From CAZSLI01 sp964607705 (GTDB taxonomy: Bacteria; Actinomycetota; Coriobacteriia; Anaerosomatales; PHET01): a DNA stretch of 64,000 bases. The stretch spans positions 1-64,000 of the forward strand of contig CAZSLI010000012.1 in NCBI GenBank assembly GCA_964607705.1. The letters run 5' to 3'. The notes under the pieces were generated by a model. That model saw nothing but the letters and a program-made list of their open reading frames with translations. It was not told the DNA's origin and ran no database searches. Position 1 is the stretch's first letter. Each line of letters begins with the position of its first letter. A program made the position numbers and the translations under genes. This document shows positions 52,350 to 60,876 of the stretch, piece after piece.

Positions 52350-54722
52350 TTAGCGGATCAGGCGCTCGACGGTGTCGAGCAGGGTGTCTTGGTTGAAGAC
52401 CGACTTGGTGATGTAGGCGTCGGCGCCCGCCTCGATGCCTTCGGCCTTCTCCTCATCGCGTTCGAGCGAGGTAACGATGATGACCGGGATCTCCATCAGA
52501 TGAGAATCGCTCTTGATGGCCTTGGTGAGCTCGAAGCCGGTCATGTTGGGCATCTGGACGTCCGTGACGACCGCGTCGACCTGAAGACCTTCCTTGAGCT
52601 TGGTGAGCCCCTGCGCGCCGTCCACTGCGACCTCGACCTCGTAGCCCGCCGCCTCGAAGATGGAGCGCTCGAGTTCGCGCGTGGTGAACGAGTCCTCGCA
52701 GAGCAGGATCTTGCGGGGCCCCTCACCACGCGTCTCGCGCTGGGCAAGGCCGACGCGCTGCCCCGAGCGCGTGCGCGCATTCGACATGAGGTCGGGCACG
52801 TTGAGGATCGGCACCACTTCGCCTGCCCCGAGGATGGTGACACCCGCGACGTTGTCGACCTTCTTGAGGTGGCTGCCGAGCGGCTTGATGACGATCTGCT
52901 GCTCGCCCTGGAACGCGTCGACCATGAAGCCCATGCGGTGACCCGAGTAGCCGATGGTGACGATGGGCACCTTGGTGCCCTCCGGCCCATGCTCAGGAAC
53001 GCCGAGGATGTCCGACAGCCGAACGAGCGGGATGGTCCGCTTCTGGCGCCGGATGACCTCGCGCCCCTCGACCTTGATGATCTCGGCCGGATCGATGCGT
53101 AGCGTCTCTTCGATGGACGCGGTCGGCAGTGCGAACGCCTGGTCGCCGACGCGCAACAACAGCGCGCGGATGATGGCGAGCGTAAGCGGGATGGTCAGCC
53201 GGAAGGTGGTCCCCTTGCCGATCACCGACTGCACGTCGAGGGAGCCCTTGAGCTTCTCGACGACGAACTCGCGAACGACGTCCATGCCCACGCCTCGGCC
53301 GGAGATCTCGGTGATTATGGCGGCGGTCGAGAACCCCGCCTCGAAGATGAGGTAGGTCGCCTCGCGATCGGACATGGAGGAGGCCTCGGCCTCGGTGATG
53401 TATCCCTTGCGGACCGCGCTGGCGCGTACCTTGTCGGGGTCGATGCCCGCGCCGTCGTCGCCGATCTCGATGACGATGCGGTCGCCCTCCTGGCGCGCGG
53501 CGAGACGGATGGTGCCCGCGGCAGGCTTGCCGAGCTTCTTGCGCGTCTCTGGGTCCTCGACGCCGTGGTCCACCGCATTGCGCATGATGTGTACGAGCGG
53601 GTCGTTGATCTCCTCGAGCACCTTCTTGTCGAGCTCGGTATCCCCGCCCTCGACGATGAACTCGATCTCCTTGCGGAACTGCTTCGCGAGATCGCGGACA
53701 GCCCGCGGGAAGCTCTGGAAGATCGTGTTCGCAGGGAGCATGCGCAGTCGCATGCCCTGCTCCTGCAGGTCGTTCACGACGAGCGATATGCGGCTCACGT
53801 CGTCGGTGTAGTCCTTGGTGAATGCCGAGATGCCCCTGCGGTGCTCGGACAGGAGCGTGTCGAGCCGGTTGATCTCGTCCTCGGCCATGCCGTCTTCGCC
53901 GATCGCGTCGGCGAGGAGCGCCTTGATCCGCGCCCACGTCTGCCACGTCTCAAGGGCCTCGCCCTGCAGGGTGCGCATCTCGTTGGCGCGCTGCTCGGCC
54001 TTGATCTGGCCGATGACGACCTCACTGATGAGGTTGAGCAGGCTGTCGACCTGGCTCGTGCGGATGCGGATCGTGTTCTGGACCTTGCGCTTGAGCTCGG
54101 CATCGGCTCCGGGCCCGCCCTTGGCGACGACAGCGGGGGTCGCGCCGGCGGGCTGCTCCTCGGCGCCGTCAGAGCCATCGTCCGCTTCTGCCTCTGCGGG
54201 CGCGGTCTCAGGCGCCTCGGCGGACTCTTCCGTAGCGGCTGGCTTGTCGGCCTTCTTCTTGGCAGGCTTCTTGGGCGCGGGCTCCTCGGCGGCGGGGGCC
54301 GGTGCGGCCTCGGCTTCGGGGGCAGGGGCATCACTGCCGGCGGCGATGGCGGCGAGCTTGGTCTTGAGCGCGTCGAGGTCGAGTGCGTCGTCGACGTTCA
54401 CCCCGGCGTTGTCGGTGAGATAGACGATGGCGTCGAGCGCCTCGAAGAACGAGTCGGTCATCTCGGGCGTGTAGGCCATCTCGCGGTCGCGCACCTTGAC
54501 CATGATGTCTTCGAGCCAGTGTGCGACGTCAGATATCTCGATGAGTCCGACCATGCGCGAGCTGCCCTTGATCGTATGGGCATCACGCATCATCTGGTCG
54601 ATGAGCTCGCGGTTGTCCGGCTCGGCTTCGAGGGTGATGACGCCCTCGTTGAGCCGCTGGAGCAGGTCCTGAGCCTCTTCCTGGAACTTACCTATGAACG
54701 CGCTGCGGTCGAACTCGACCAT
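52350..54722 (-). CDS. cheA: Hybrid chemotaxis kinase CheA with C-terminal receiver
   Basis: The 790-residue product has an Hpt domain with phospho-His49 in MRDAHTIKGSS. An Ala/Pro/Lys/Glu-rich linker spans about 125-210, replacing a recognisable P2. Then come a dimerisation helix pair (about 220-290), an HATPase domain (N box MRNAVDHGVEDP, G boxes GDDGAGID and GRGVGMDVV), a CheW-like domain and a receiver from about 665 with VVTDVQMPNMTG. CheA-receiver fusions are typical of pilus or alternative-function systems such as ChpA/FrzE, not of standard flagellar CheA. It starts 27 bases past the MCP gene. Confidence 0.96.
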   Translation of the reverse strand: MVEFDRSAFIGKFQEEAQDLLQRLNEGVITLEAEPDNRELIDQMMRDAHTIKGSSRMVGLIEISDVAHWLEDIMVKVRDREMAYTPEMTDSFFEALDAIVYLTDNAGVNVDDALDLDALKTKLAAIAAGSDAPAPEAEAAPAPAAEEPAPKKPAKKKADKPAATEESAEAPETAPAEAEADDGSDGAEEQPAGATPAVVAKGGPGADAELKRKVQNTIRIRTSQVDSLLNLISEVVIGQIKAEQRANEMRTLQGEALETWQTWARIKALLADAIGEDGMAEDEINRLDTLLSEHRRGISAFTKDYTDDVSRISLVVNDLQEQGMRLRMLPANTIFQSFPRAVRDLAKQFRKEIEFIVEGGDTELDKKVLEEINDPLVHIMRNAVDHGVEDPETRKKLGKPAAGTIRLAARQEGDRIVIEIGDDGAGIDPDKVRASAVRKGYITEAEASSMSDREATYLIFEAGFSTAAIITEISGRGVGMDVVREFVVEKLKGSLDVQSVIGKGTTFRLTIPLTLAIIRALLLRVGDQAFALPTASIEETLRIDPAEIIKVEGREVIRRQKRTIPLVRLSDILGVPEHGPEGTKVPIVTIGYSGHRMGFMVDAFQGEQQIVIKPLGSHLKKVDNVAGVTILGAGEVVPILNVPDLMSNARTRSGQRVGLAQRETRGEGPRKILLCEDSFTTRELERSIFEAAGYEVEVAVDGAQGLTKLKEGLQVDAVVTDVQMPNMTGFELTKAIKSDSHLMEIPVIIVTSLERDEEKAEGIEAGADAYITKSVFNQDTLLDTVERLIR

Positions 54723-54749
54723 TGCGGGCCTTCCCGTTCCTCGTGGTGA

Positions 54750-55982
54750 TTACGCGCCGTCTACGAGCGTGAATGCCGAGCCGACCTGGCTCGATTCGCG
54801 CGCCATCGACGAGAGCGACTCGGCAGCACCCGCGACCTGCCGAGAACCGGCGGCCGTCTGCTGGGCGACCGCGGCGACCTCGCGCATGGCCTTGACCACT
54901 TGATCGGTGGCCGACTTCTGCTGCTGCGTAGCGGCCGAGATCTCCTTGGCGGCGACCGTGGTCTGCTCGACCATCTCAAGGATCTGATCGAGTGAGTCGC
55001 CGGTGACGTGCGCAAGGTCTACGCCGCCCTGCACCTGCTTGAGCTCCTGCTCGGTCGACATGACGAGCTCGTTGGCGGCCGTCTGGATCTCGCCCATGAT
55101 GCTCGAGATCTCACCGGTGGACTCGACGACCGACTCGGCGAGCTTGCGGATCTCGATGGCGACCACCGAGAAGCCCTTGCCTGCCTCGCCGGCGCGAGCG
55201 GCCTCGATGGCCGCGTTGAGTGCGAGGATCTTGGTCTGGTCCGCGATCGAGTTGATGATCGCGAGGACCTGACCGATCTGCTGGCTGCGCTCGCCCAGTG
55301 CGAGGATCTTGCCCGCGCTCGACTGGGTGCGGCTCTTGATCTCTTCCATGGCCGAGAGCGTGTTCATGACGGCCTGCTGCCCCGACTCCGCGCTGCCGAG
55401 CGACGCCTCGGCCATCGTGACGACTTGGTCGGCGTTCTCTGCGATCTGGCGGTAGGTGCTCGCCAGCTCCTCCATCGTGGCAGTCGTCTCCGAGATCGAT
55501 GCGGCCTGCTCGGCGGCGCCGGAGGCCTGCTGCTCGGTGGCGGAGAGGATGTCGTTCGCGGAGCCCTGCAGGCGGCGCGACGACTCCTGCGTCTGACGGA
55601 TCAGGTAGACGATGAGGTCGAGCATCTGGTTGTAGCTCGATGCGAGGACGCCGATCTCGTCCTTGCTGCTGATCTCGACCTTACGGCCGATCTCGCCTTG
55701 GCAGGCGGCGCGCACCGACTCGACGACCTGCTCGAGCGGACCCACGAAGCGCTTGCCGAGTGCGGAGAGCAGAAAGCCCCAGACGACCAGGAGCACCACG
55801 CCCACGCCCGCGACGATGGCTACTTCTTCTACGAATCGGGCGCCCTGGACCAAGATCTCGTCACCGAACACTGCCCAGATGCTCAGATACAGAATGATCT
55901 GGTACGCGATCTGTATCAGTACGGTCCAGAAGATCAGCTTGTAGAGGAACTTGCTTCGGATGGCTTCGACCAGCTTGCCCAT
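54750..55982 (-). CDS. Methyl-accepting chemotaxis protein without a periplasmic sensor domain
   Basis: The 410-residue product has two membrane helices (about 14-38 and 52-75) separated by only about 14 residues, so there is no extracellular ligand domain. A HAMP domain follows to about 130, then the long signalling coiled coil. Its hairpin tip contains INSIADQTKILALNAAIEAARAGE near 240-263, the universal MCP signature (shown in part). I see no other input domain, so it may sense a membrane or cytoplasmic cue, or act through partners. It is the only receptor gene in the operon. Confidence 0.95.
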   Translation of the reverse strand: MGKLVEAIRSKFLYKLIFWTVLIQIAYQIILYLSIWAVFGDEILVQGARFVEEVAIVAGVGVVLLVVWGFLLSALGKRFVGPLEQVVESVRAACQGEIGRKVEISSKDEIGVLASSYNQMLDLIVYLIRQTQESSRRLQGSANDILSATEQQASGAAEQAASISETTATMEELASTYRQIAENADQVVTMAEASLGSAESGQQAVMNTLSAMEEIKSRTQSSAGKILALGERSQQIGQVLAIINSIADQTKILALNAAIEAARAGEAGKGFSVVAIEIRKLAESVVESTGEISSIMGEIQTAANELVMSTEQELKQVQGGVDLAHVTGDSLDQILEMVEQTTVAAKEISAATQQQKSATDQVVKAMREVAAVAQQTAAGSRQVAGAAESLSSMARESSQVGSAFTLVDGA

Positions 55983-56003
55983 GTCAGCTCCGCTTCTCGA
56001 GGG

Positions 56004-56546
56004 CTAGTGACGGCCCGAAACTATCGGCTCGAGCATGCGCTCGATGTTGACTATCCCGACCATCGACTGCCCCACGTGAGCGGAGGCAGCGATGAATTCG
56101 GCCTGGCTACGGTCGATGATGCTGACCGGCGGTTCCACTGATTCCTGCGAGATATCCGCGATGTCACCGATCTCATCCACGACCAGGGCGGTCGCTACAT
56201 CGCCGCTGATGACCACGATGGCGGGCGGGTTCACGACGTCCGAAGTGTCCACGGACCCGAGACGCATGAGGCGCGCGGGGTCGGTCACCGAGAGGATCTC
56301 GCCACGCACGTTGACGACGCCGAGGACGTGGTCAGGCACGCAAGGGATGGTCGTGATCTCGTACTCCTGGAAGATCTCGCGCACGTCGCCCACCCGCACG
56401 GCGTACCACTCATCGCCGAGGCGGAACAGCAACAATGCGATATGGTCGCTGACCTCTTCGTCGAGCGTTTCGCGAGCGAGCGACTCGGCGCGACGGCGCA
56501 GGATCTCCTCGGCGCTATCGGCCAGCGTGGGGACGTGCTCCATCAT
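56004..56546 (-). CDS. cheW: CheW-like scaffold protein with N-terminal extension
   Basis: CheW couples receptors to CheA. The 180-residue product has a 35-residue charged N-terminal extension and then a single CheW domain (LLFRLGDEWYAVRVGDVREIF, shown to its core; VLGVVNVRGEILSVTDPARLM near 93). It starts three bases past the second CheW gene. The two CheW proteins differ a good deal, which suggests separate jobs (for example receptor versus kinase side) rather than recent duplication. A second start, three bases on, is equally possible. Confidence 0.93.
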   Translation of the reverse strand: MMEHVPTLADSAEEILRRRAESLARETLDEEVSDHIALLLFRLGDEWYAVRVGDVREIFQEYEITTIPCVPDHVLGVVNVRGEILSVTDPARLMRLGSVDTSDVVNPPAIVVISGDVATALVVDEIGDIADISQESVEPPVSIIDRSQAEFIAASAHVGQSMVGIVNIERMLEPIVSGRH

Positions 56547-56549
56547 CGG

Positions 56550-57038
56550 CTACCACGCTCCCGTCAGGCCGGCCAGCAGAAGATCGAGGTCGAGAACGTA
56601 GACGAGCCCGTCGGACAGGCGGGCGACGCCCAACATCTTTGAGGACAGCGCGTGCATGGGAGGCGCGCCCTGAAGGCACCCTTCCGGCAGGATCATGACG
56701 TCTTGCACCTCGTCGACGACGAGCGCCACGAGCTGTGCGCGAAAACGGCAGATGACCATAGGTGTCTCGAGCCGGTACTCCTCGGCAGGCAGGCCGACCA
56801 TCTGGCGCAAGTCGACCGCGGGGATGACGTGCCCCCGGAGGTTGATCATGCCGACGATGCCCATGCCGCCGCTCGGGACCTCCGAGAAAGCGACGATCTG
56901 TTGTATCTCCTGCACCGCCCCGATCGGCAGCGCGTAGCGCTGTCCGCCGAGGAAGAAGACGACGACCTGGTCGATGAACTCGCAGGCGTCGATCCCCTGC
57001 GGCTCCTCGGCGGCCGTGATCTCGTCTGGCTCGCTCAT
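56550..57038 (-). CDS. cheW: CheW-like scaffold protein
   Basis: The 162-residue product is a single CheW domain after about 20 acidic residues. Landmarks are VVFFLGGQRYALPIGAVQEI near 27, GMGIVGMINLRGHVIPAVDL near 58 and LVALVVDEVQDVMILPEG near 102. The gene starts seven bases past the pseudo-PilB gene, within the chemosensory operon. Confidence 0.95.
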   Translation of the reverse strand: MSEPDEITAAEEPQGIDACEFIDQVVVFFLGGQRYALPIGAVQEIQQIVAFSEVPSGGMGIVGMINLRGHVIPAVDLRQMVGLPAEEYRLETPMVICRFRAQLVALVVDEVQDVMILPEGCLQGAPPMHALSSKMLGVARLSDGLVYVLDLDLLLAGLTGAW

Positions 57039-57045
57039 CGCTTCC

Positions 57046-58854
57046 TCACTGTGCGAACCGGAGCACCCGGTCGAGTTCGTCGGGGCTGACGACCCCCTCC
57101 TGCACCTTGGTGAGCCCGGAAGCGATCATCGGACGCATGCCGGCGGCATTCGCGGCCGCCTCGATCTCGGCCAGCGAGCCACCGCGCGCGATGACGGCGC
57201 GAACGGGCTCGGTGAACGGCAGCACCTCGTAGATCCCGGTCGCACCCGCGAACCCCGTCTTGGAGCAGTTGGGGCAGCCGGTTCCTCGGCGTGTCGTCAT
57301 GTTCTTATCGGCACCCGGGATGCCCGCCGTGAGCGGATTGCGCTCTTCGACCGCACAATTCGGGCAGTTGGTGCGTACGACGCGCTGACCCACGCCGAGC
57401 GTGAGTGCGCTCGCGAGCGACACGGGCTCTGCGCCCAGGTCGAGAAGCCGCCTGACAGCGCTCACGATCCCGCCTCCGGCGAACGTGAGGATGACGAGCT
57501 TGCCGAGACCCGCGGCCTCGATCGCAAGGTGGATGTCCTCCACGGACTGGATCGAGTCGAGCGCCATGACGTCAGTGTCCTGTCGCATGCCGGCCGCGAA
57601 GTAGCCCTCGGCGCCGATCGGCTGACCGGGGCTCACGAGCACCTGCGCGACCGCCGGTATCTCGAAGTCGATGCTGCGCTCGACCGAGTACACGGTCTTG
57701 CCGACCTGCGCCGCGTGCTGCAGTAGCGCGTAGTAGGTCGACGAGCGACCGCCCGTCACCGGCGCGGCCACGAGCAGGATACCTCGTCCGCGCTCGACCA
57801 TCGCGTACAGTGCGCGGCTCTCGGCGTCCGACATGCCCAGCTCGGAGAGGTCCTTTGGCTGGGGCTTCGCCGGGCTGATGGAGATGACGAGGCGCTGGCC
57901 GGCGACGGTGGGCACCGACGAGACGGTGAGCACGACTTGCTTGCCGGCGATCTCGGCATGCAGTCGACCGAGCGCCGGACGTTCGGCTGCTACCGCGCCG
58001 AGCTTCGCGTAGTTCTTGAAGCCGTCGATGAGCGGCTGCTGCATCGAGAGCGGCGCGCTGGCGATCTTCTCGAGCCGGCCGCGGATGCGGAAGACCAGAA
58101 AGAAGTCACTCTTGTACGGCAGGAGGTGGATGCGGCTCGCCTGCCGCTGCACCGCCTGCTCGAGGATGTCTGAGACGAGAAGCGCGACCTTGCGGTCGTC
58201 GGCGAAAGCGAGCACGTCCAAGTCGACTGCCGAGGGCCCGGCGGGCGCCTCAGACGCCACGACCTGCTCGACCGTCTGGACCGCCTGCGCCACCTCGACG
58301 GGTTCCTCGGTAGGCACCTCGAGGACCACGGGCGTCTCGTCGGCGAGCTCGAAGAAGTCTGCCGCCGAGATCTCGAGGTCCTCGGCAGGCAGGGGCATAG
58401 TTTCGTCAGCAGCCGGCGCGCCGAAGTACTGCACGATCGCGTCGGCCACCGCCGAACGGTCGCCGAGGACGGCGTCCATCTGGAAACCGAGCTGCTCCCC
58501 CACCTCGTCGAGCACGAAGATGTCGGCGGGGTCTCCTATGGCGACGGTCAGCGTGCCCTCGATCTCGAAGAGCGGCAGCACGCCGTAGTGCCGGGCGATG
58601 GCGGCAGGAACGACTGCGAGCGCCTCGTCGTCGGGGGCGTAGCTCGCGAGGTCGACCCGGGGAAAGCCCATCTCGTCCTCGAGCACGGGGCCGAGCTGGC
58701 CGGGTGCGACGAGGCCGCGCTCGATAAGCTGTCGGCCCGCATCCGCATCACTCGGAGTAGCCGCGCGCACGGCTGAGGCCTGATCGGACGTCAGAACGCC
58801 CGTGCCGACCAACGCATCTATGACTCTGCTGGCGATTCCGCTGCTCTCGGGCAT
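57046..58854 (-). CDS. GspE/PilB-like protein with degenerate ATPase site
   Basis: The 602-residue product has the architecture of type IV pilus / type II secretion assembly ATPases. An MshEN (T2SSE N-terminal) domain spans about 10-145, an acidic linker 146-215, a core 220-560, and the two CxxC zinc pairs are CPNC 497-500 and CPNC 527-530. The catalytic motifs are lost. The Walker A position reads APVTGGRSS (364-372) with no GK(S/T). The Walker B position reads RQDTDVMALDSIQ (424-436) where Glu and Arg should be. The His box reads LTFAGG. It therefore probably does not hydrolyse ATP and may act as a regulator or scaffold. It sits between cheY and two cheW genes. Confidence 0.85.
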   Translation of the reverse strand: MPESSGIASRVIDALVGTGVLTSDQASAVRAATPSDADAGRQLIERGLVAPGQLGPVLEDEMGFPRVDLASYAPDDEALAVVPAAIARHYGVLPLFEIEGTLTVAIGDPADIFVLDEVGEQLGFQMDAVLGDRSAVADAIVQYFGAPAADETMPLPAEDLEISAADFFELADETPVVLEVPTEEPVEVAQAVQTVEQVVASEAPAGPSAVDLDVLAFADDRKVALLVSDILEQAVQRQASRIHLLPYKSDFFLVFRIRGRLEKIASAPLSMQQPLIDGFKNYAKLGAVAAERPALGRLHAEIAGKQVVLTVSSVPTVAGQRLVISISPAKPQPKDLSELGMSDAESRALYAMVERGRGILLVAAPVTGGRSSTYYALLQHAAQVGKTVYSVERSIDFEIPAVAQVLVSPGQPIGAEGYFAAGMRQDTDVMALDSIQSVEDIHLAIEAAGLGKLVILTFAGGGIVSAVRRLLDLGAEPVSLASALTLGVGQRVVRTNCPNCAVEERNPLTAGIPGADKNMTTRRGTGCPNCSKTGFAGATGIYEVLPFTEPVRAVIARGGSLAEIEAAANAAGMRPMIASGLTKVQEGVVSPDELDRVLRFAQ

Positions 58855-58872
58855 GGATACCTTCCCGAGGCG

Positions 58873-59253
58873 CTAGCCCTGGGCCTTTTGCAGCTCTTCG
58901 GCGACGGCCGAAAGAAGCTTCTCAGGCTCGATGGGCTTGGTGAGGTACTGATTGGCGCCCGTGCGGATGCCCGTCGCCATCGCCTGCTCCTCGGTCTTGG
59001 CCGTGAGCATGATGATCGGGATGTTCTTGTACTTCTGGTCGAACTTCAGAAGCCTGCAGACCCGGTAGCCGTCGAGCTTGGGGAGCATGACGTCGAGAAG
59101 GATGAGGTCGGGCACTTCTGCCCGCGCCTTCTCGAGTGCGTCAGCGCCGTCGACGGCCGTGATGACCTCGTATCCACCCGACAGGAGGATGGCCTTGATC
59201 ATCTCGAGGATGGTAGGGCTGTCGTCGACAGCGAGGATCCGTGCATTGGCCAT
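58873..59253 (-). CDS. Single-domain response regulator (CheY-like)
   Basis: The 126-residue product is a lone receiver domain with acid pocket AVDDS near 8-12, phospho-Asp in LILLDVMLPKLDG near 53, Thr in MLTAKTEEQ near 83 and the Lys-Pro in LTKPIEP near 105. Sequence style is that of PilG/PilH-type or PleD-type receivers. The start is ATG 59253, ten bases after GGAG; a TTG three codons upstream is too close to that site. Confidence 0.93.
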   Translation of the reverse strand: MANARILAVDDSPTILEMIKAILLSGGYEVITAVDGADALEKARAEVPDLILLDVMLPKLDGYRVCRLLKFDQKYKNIPIIMLTAKTEEQAMATGIRTGANQYLTKPIEPEKLLSAVAEELQKAQG

Positions 59254-59313
59254 GCCGTTCAATCTCCCCTCGTCCCTGTTCGTAACGTATATCGCCGCGA
59301 GAGCAGGGCGACC

Positions 59314-60861
59314 TTAGGAGCCCGTCCTCTTGCACTCTAGCAGACTGCGCTCACACGTCTGAGCCAGCATATCGGGCTTGAATCCGCCGAGAAACGTCGT
59401 CCATGCGCCCTCGGGTTTGCTGTACAACGCCCGCAGCGTGTTCTCGTACGAGCGGCAGGCCTCGGCCTTGTTGCCACGCTGCTTCTGGATGTTCGCCATG
59501 GCGAAGTGCGCCAGGACGAAATCGCGGTCTATGTAGATGGTCTTCTTGTACTCGGCGAGCGCCCGCTCGAGATCGCCGCTCTGCTGGGCGATCACGCCGA
59601 GGATATAGCGCGCAGGTGCGGCAAGCGGGTTGACCGCCAGCACGGCGCGCGCCTGCTCGGCCGCTCCTTCGACGTCGCCCACGTCGGCCAGGGCAAAGGC
59701 GGCGACCACGTGAGCGTCGAGGTTCTCGGGCTGTACCGCGAGCGCCTGCTCGGCGAGGACGAGAGCCTCGCGTGGCTGTGCCTGCTCGAGGAGATCGTGC
59801 GCTCGGGCGACCAGATCCGCCACGCCCGCGCTGTCGAGCTTCGGCGACGCGGCCGGCACAGGTGGCGCGGCCACGGGCGGTTGCTCGACGACGCGCGGTA
59901 CCCGCTTCGGGCGCGCGCTGGGTTCGGCGTCACCCCGACGCGCTCGGGGAGCGACGGGGCGCTCTTGGCGCCGTTTGGCTGCGATGTCGTCGAAGCGAAA
60001 ACCTCGCTTGGCCAAGGGCTTCCGGTAGAGGAAGACCCCATCGATCTCCACCGGCTCGAAGCGCTCGGAGACCGACGTCAGCGTCTCCGAGTGGCCGATG
60101 AACAAATAGCCGCCCGGGTTGAGTGCCTCGTAGAAGTTGTCGATGACTCGCTTGGTCGACTCGATCCTGAAGTAGATCGTGACGTTGCGGCAGAAGATGA
60201 CGTCCCAATTGCTCATCAATGCGAGCGGATATGGCTCCTTGATGAGGTTGTGGAAGTGGAACGACACCACGTCGCGTACCCTCTTGACGGGTCGGTGCCC
60301 GTCGTTGACCGGCTCGAACCACCGCTGGACCACACTCGGTTGCAGATTCGCGACCGCTCGAGCGGGATAGATGCCGGCGCGCGCCCGGTCGAGCGCTTGT
60401 GTCGACACGTCGGTACCCACCACGTCGGAGCGGTAGCCGAGGCCTTCCAGCGCCGACTCGAGTACCGTCATCCCGACTGTGTAAGGCTCCTCGCCGGTGG
60501 AACACCCGGCCGACCAGACGCGGAACTGTTTGGCAGCGTCCTTGGGGCGACCGTCGAGGATCTCAGGGATGACTACGTCGCGGAAGGCCGTGAACTGAGC
60601 AGGGAACCGGAAGAAGCTCGTCTCGTTGATGGTGACGAGGTTCATCAGTTCCTTGAACTCACTCTCGTCATGCGAGAGCAGCTTGAAGTAGTCGTTGTAG
60701 TCCGTGAAGTCGAAGCGCGTCGCTCGCGTCACGAGTGAGATGCGCAGCGAATCCGTCTTCGAGTCTTCGAGGAAGATGCCTGAGTGCTTGTGTATCCAGT
60801 CCCTGAAGAGCAAGAACTCTTCGGGAGTGAGGTCTTTTCGCAACCCTGTCTCGCGGGTCAT
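59314..60861 (-). CDS. cheR: CheR methyltransferase with C-terminal TPR repeats
   Basis: CheR methylates receptor Glu residues using S-adenosylmethionine. The 515-residue product has the N-terminal CheR domain (VTINETSFFRFPAQF near 77), the SAM motif VWSAGCSTGEEPYT near 113 and FCRNVTIYF near 223. A basic linker (about 285-320) follows, then tetratricopeptide repeats from about 335 to 500 (EQALAVQPENLDAHVVAAFA style). TPR-tailed CheR proteins occur in pilus and alternative-function chemosensory systems. It starts 15 bases after the DUF4388 gene. Confidence 0.95.
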   Translation of the reverse strand: MTRETGLRKDLTPEEFLLFRDWIHKHSGIFLEDSKTDSLRISLVTRATRFDFTDYNDYFKLLSHDESEFKELMNLVTINETSFFRFPAQFTAFRDVVIPEILDGRPKDAAKQFRVWSAGCSTGEEPYTVGMTVLESALEGLGYRSDVVGTDVSTQALDRARAGIYPARAVANLQPSVVQRWFEPVNDGHRPVKRVRDVVSFHFHNLIKEPYPLALMSNWDVIFCRNVTIYFRIESTKRVIDNFYEALNPGGYLFIGHSETLTSVSERFEPVEIDGVFLYRKPLAKRGFRFDDIAAKRRQERPVAPRARRGDAEPSARPKRVPRVVEQPPVAAPPVPAASPKLDSAGVADLVARAHDLLEQAQPREALVLAEQALAVQPENLDAHVVAAFALADVGDVEGAAEQARAVLAVNPLAAPARYILGVIAQQSGDLERALAEYKKTIYIDRDFVLAHFAMANIQKQRGNKAEACRSYENTLRALYSKPEGAWTTFLGGFKPDMLAQTCERSLLECKRTGS

Positions 60862-60876
60862 TGCGGGTGAGTTCCT

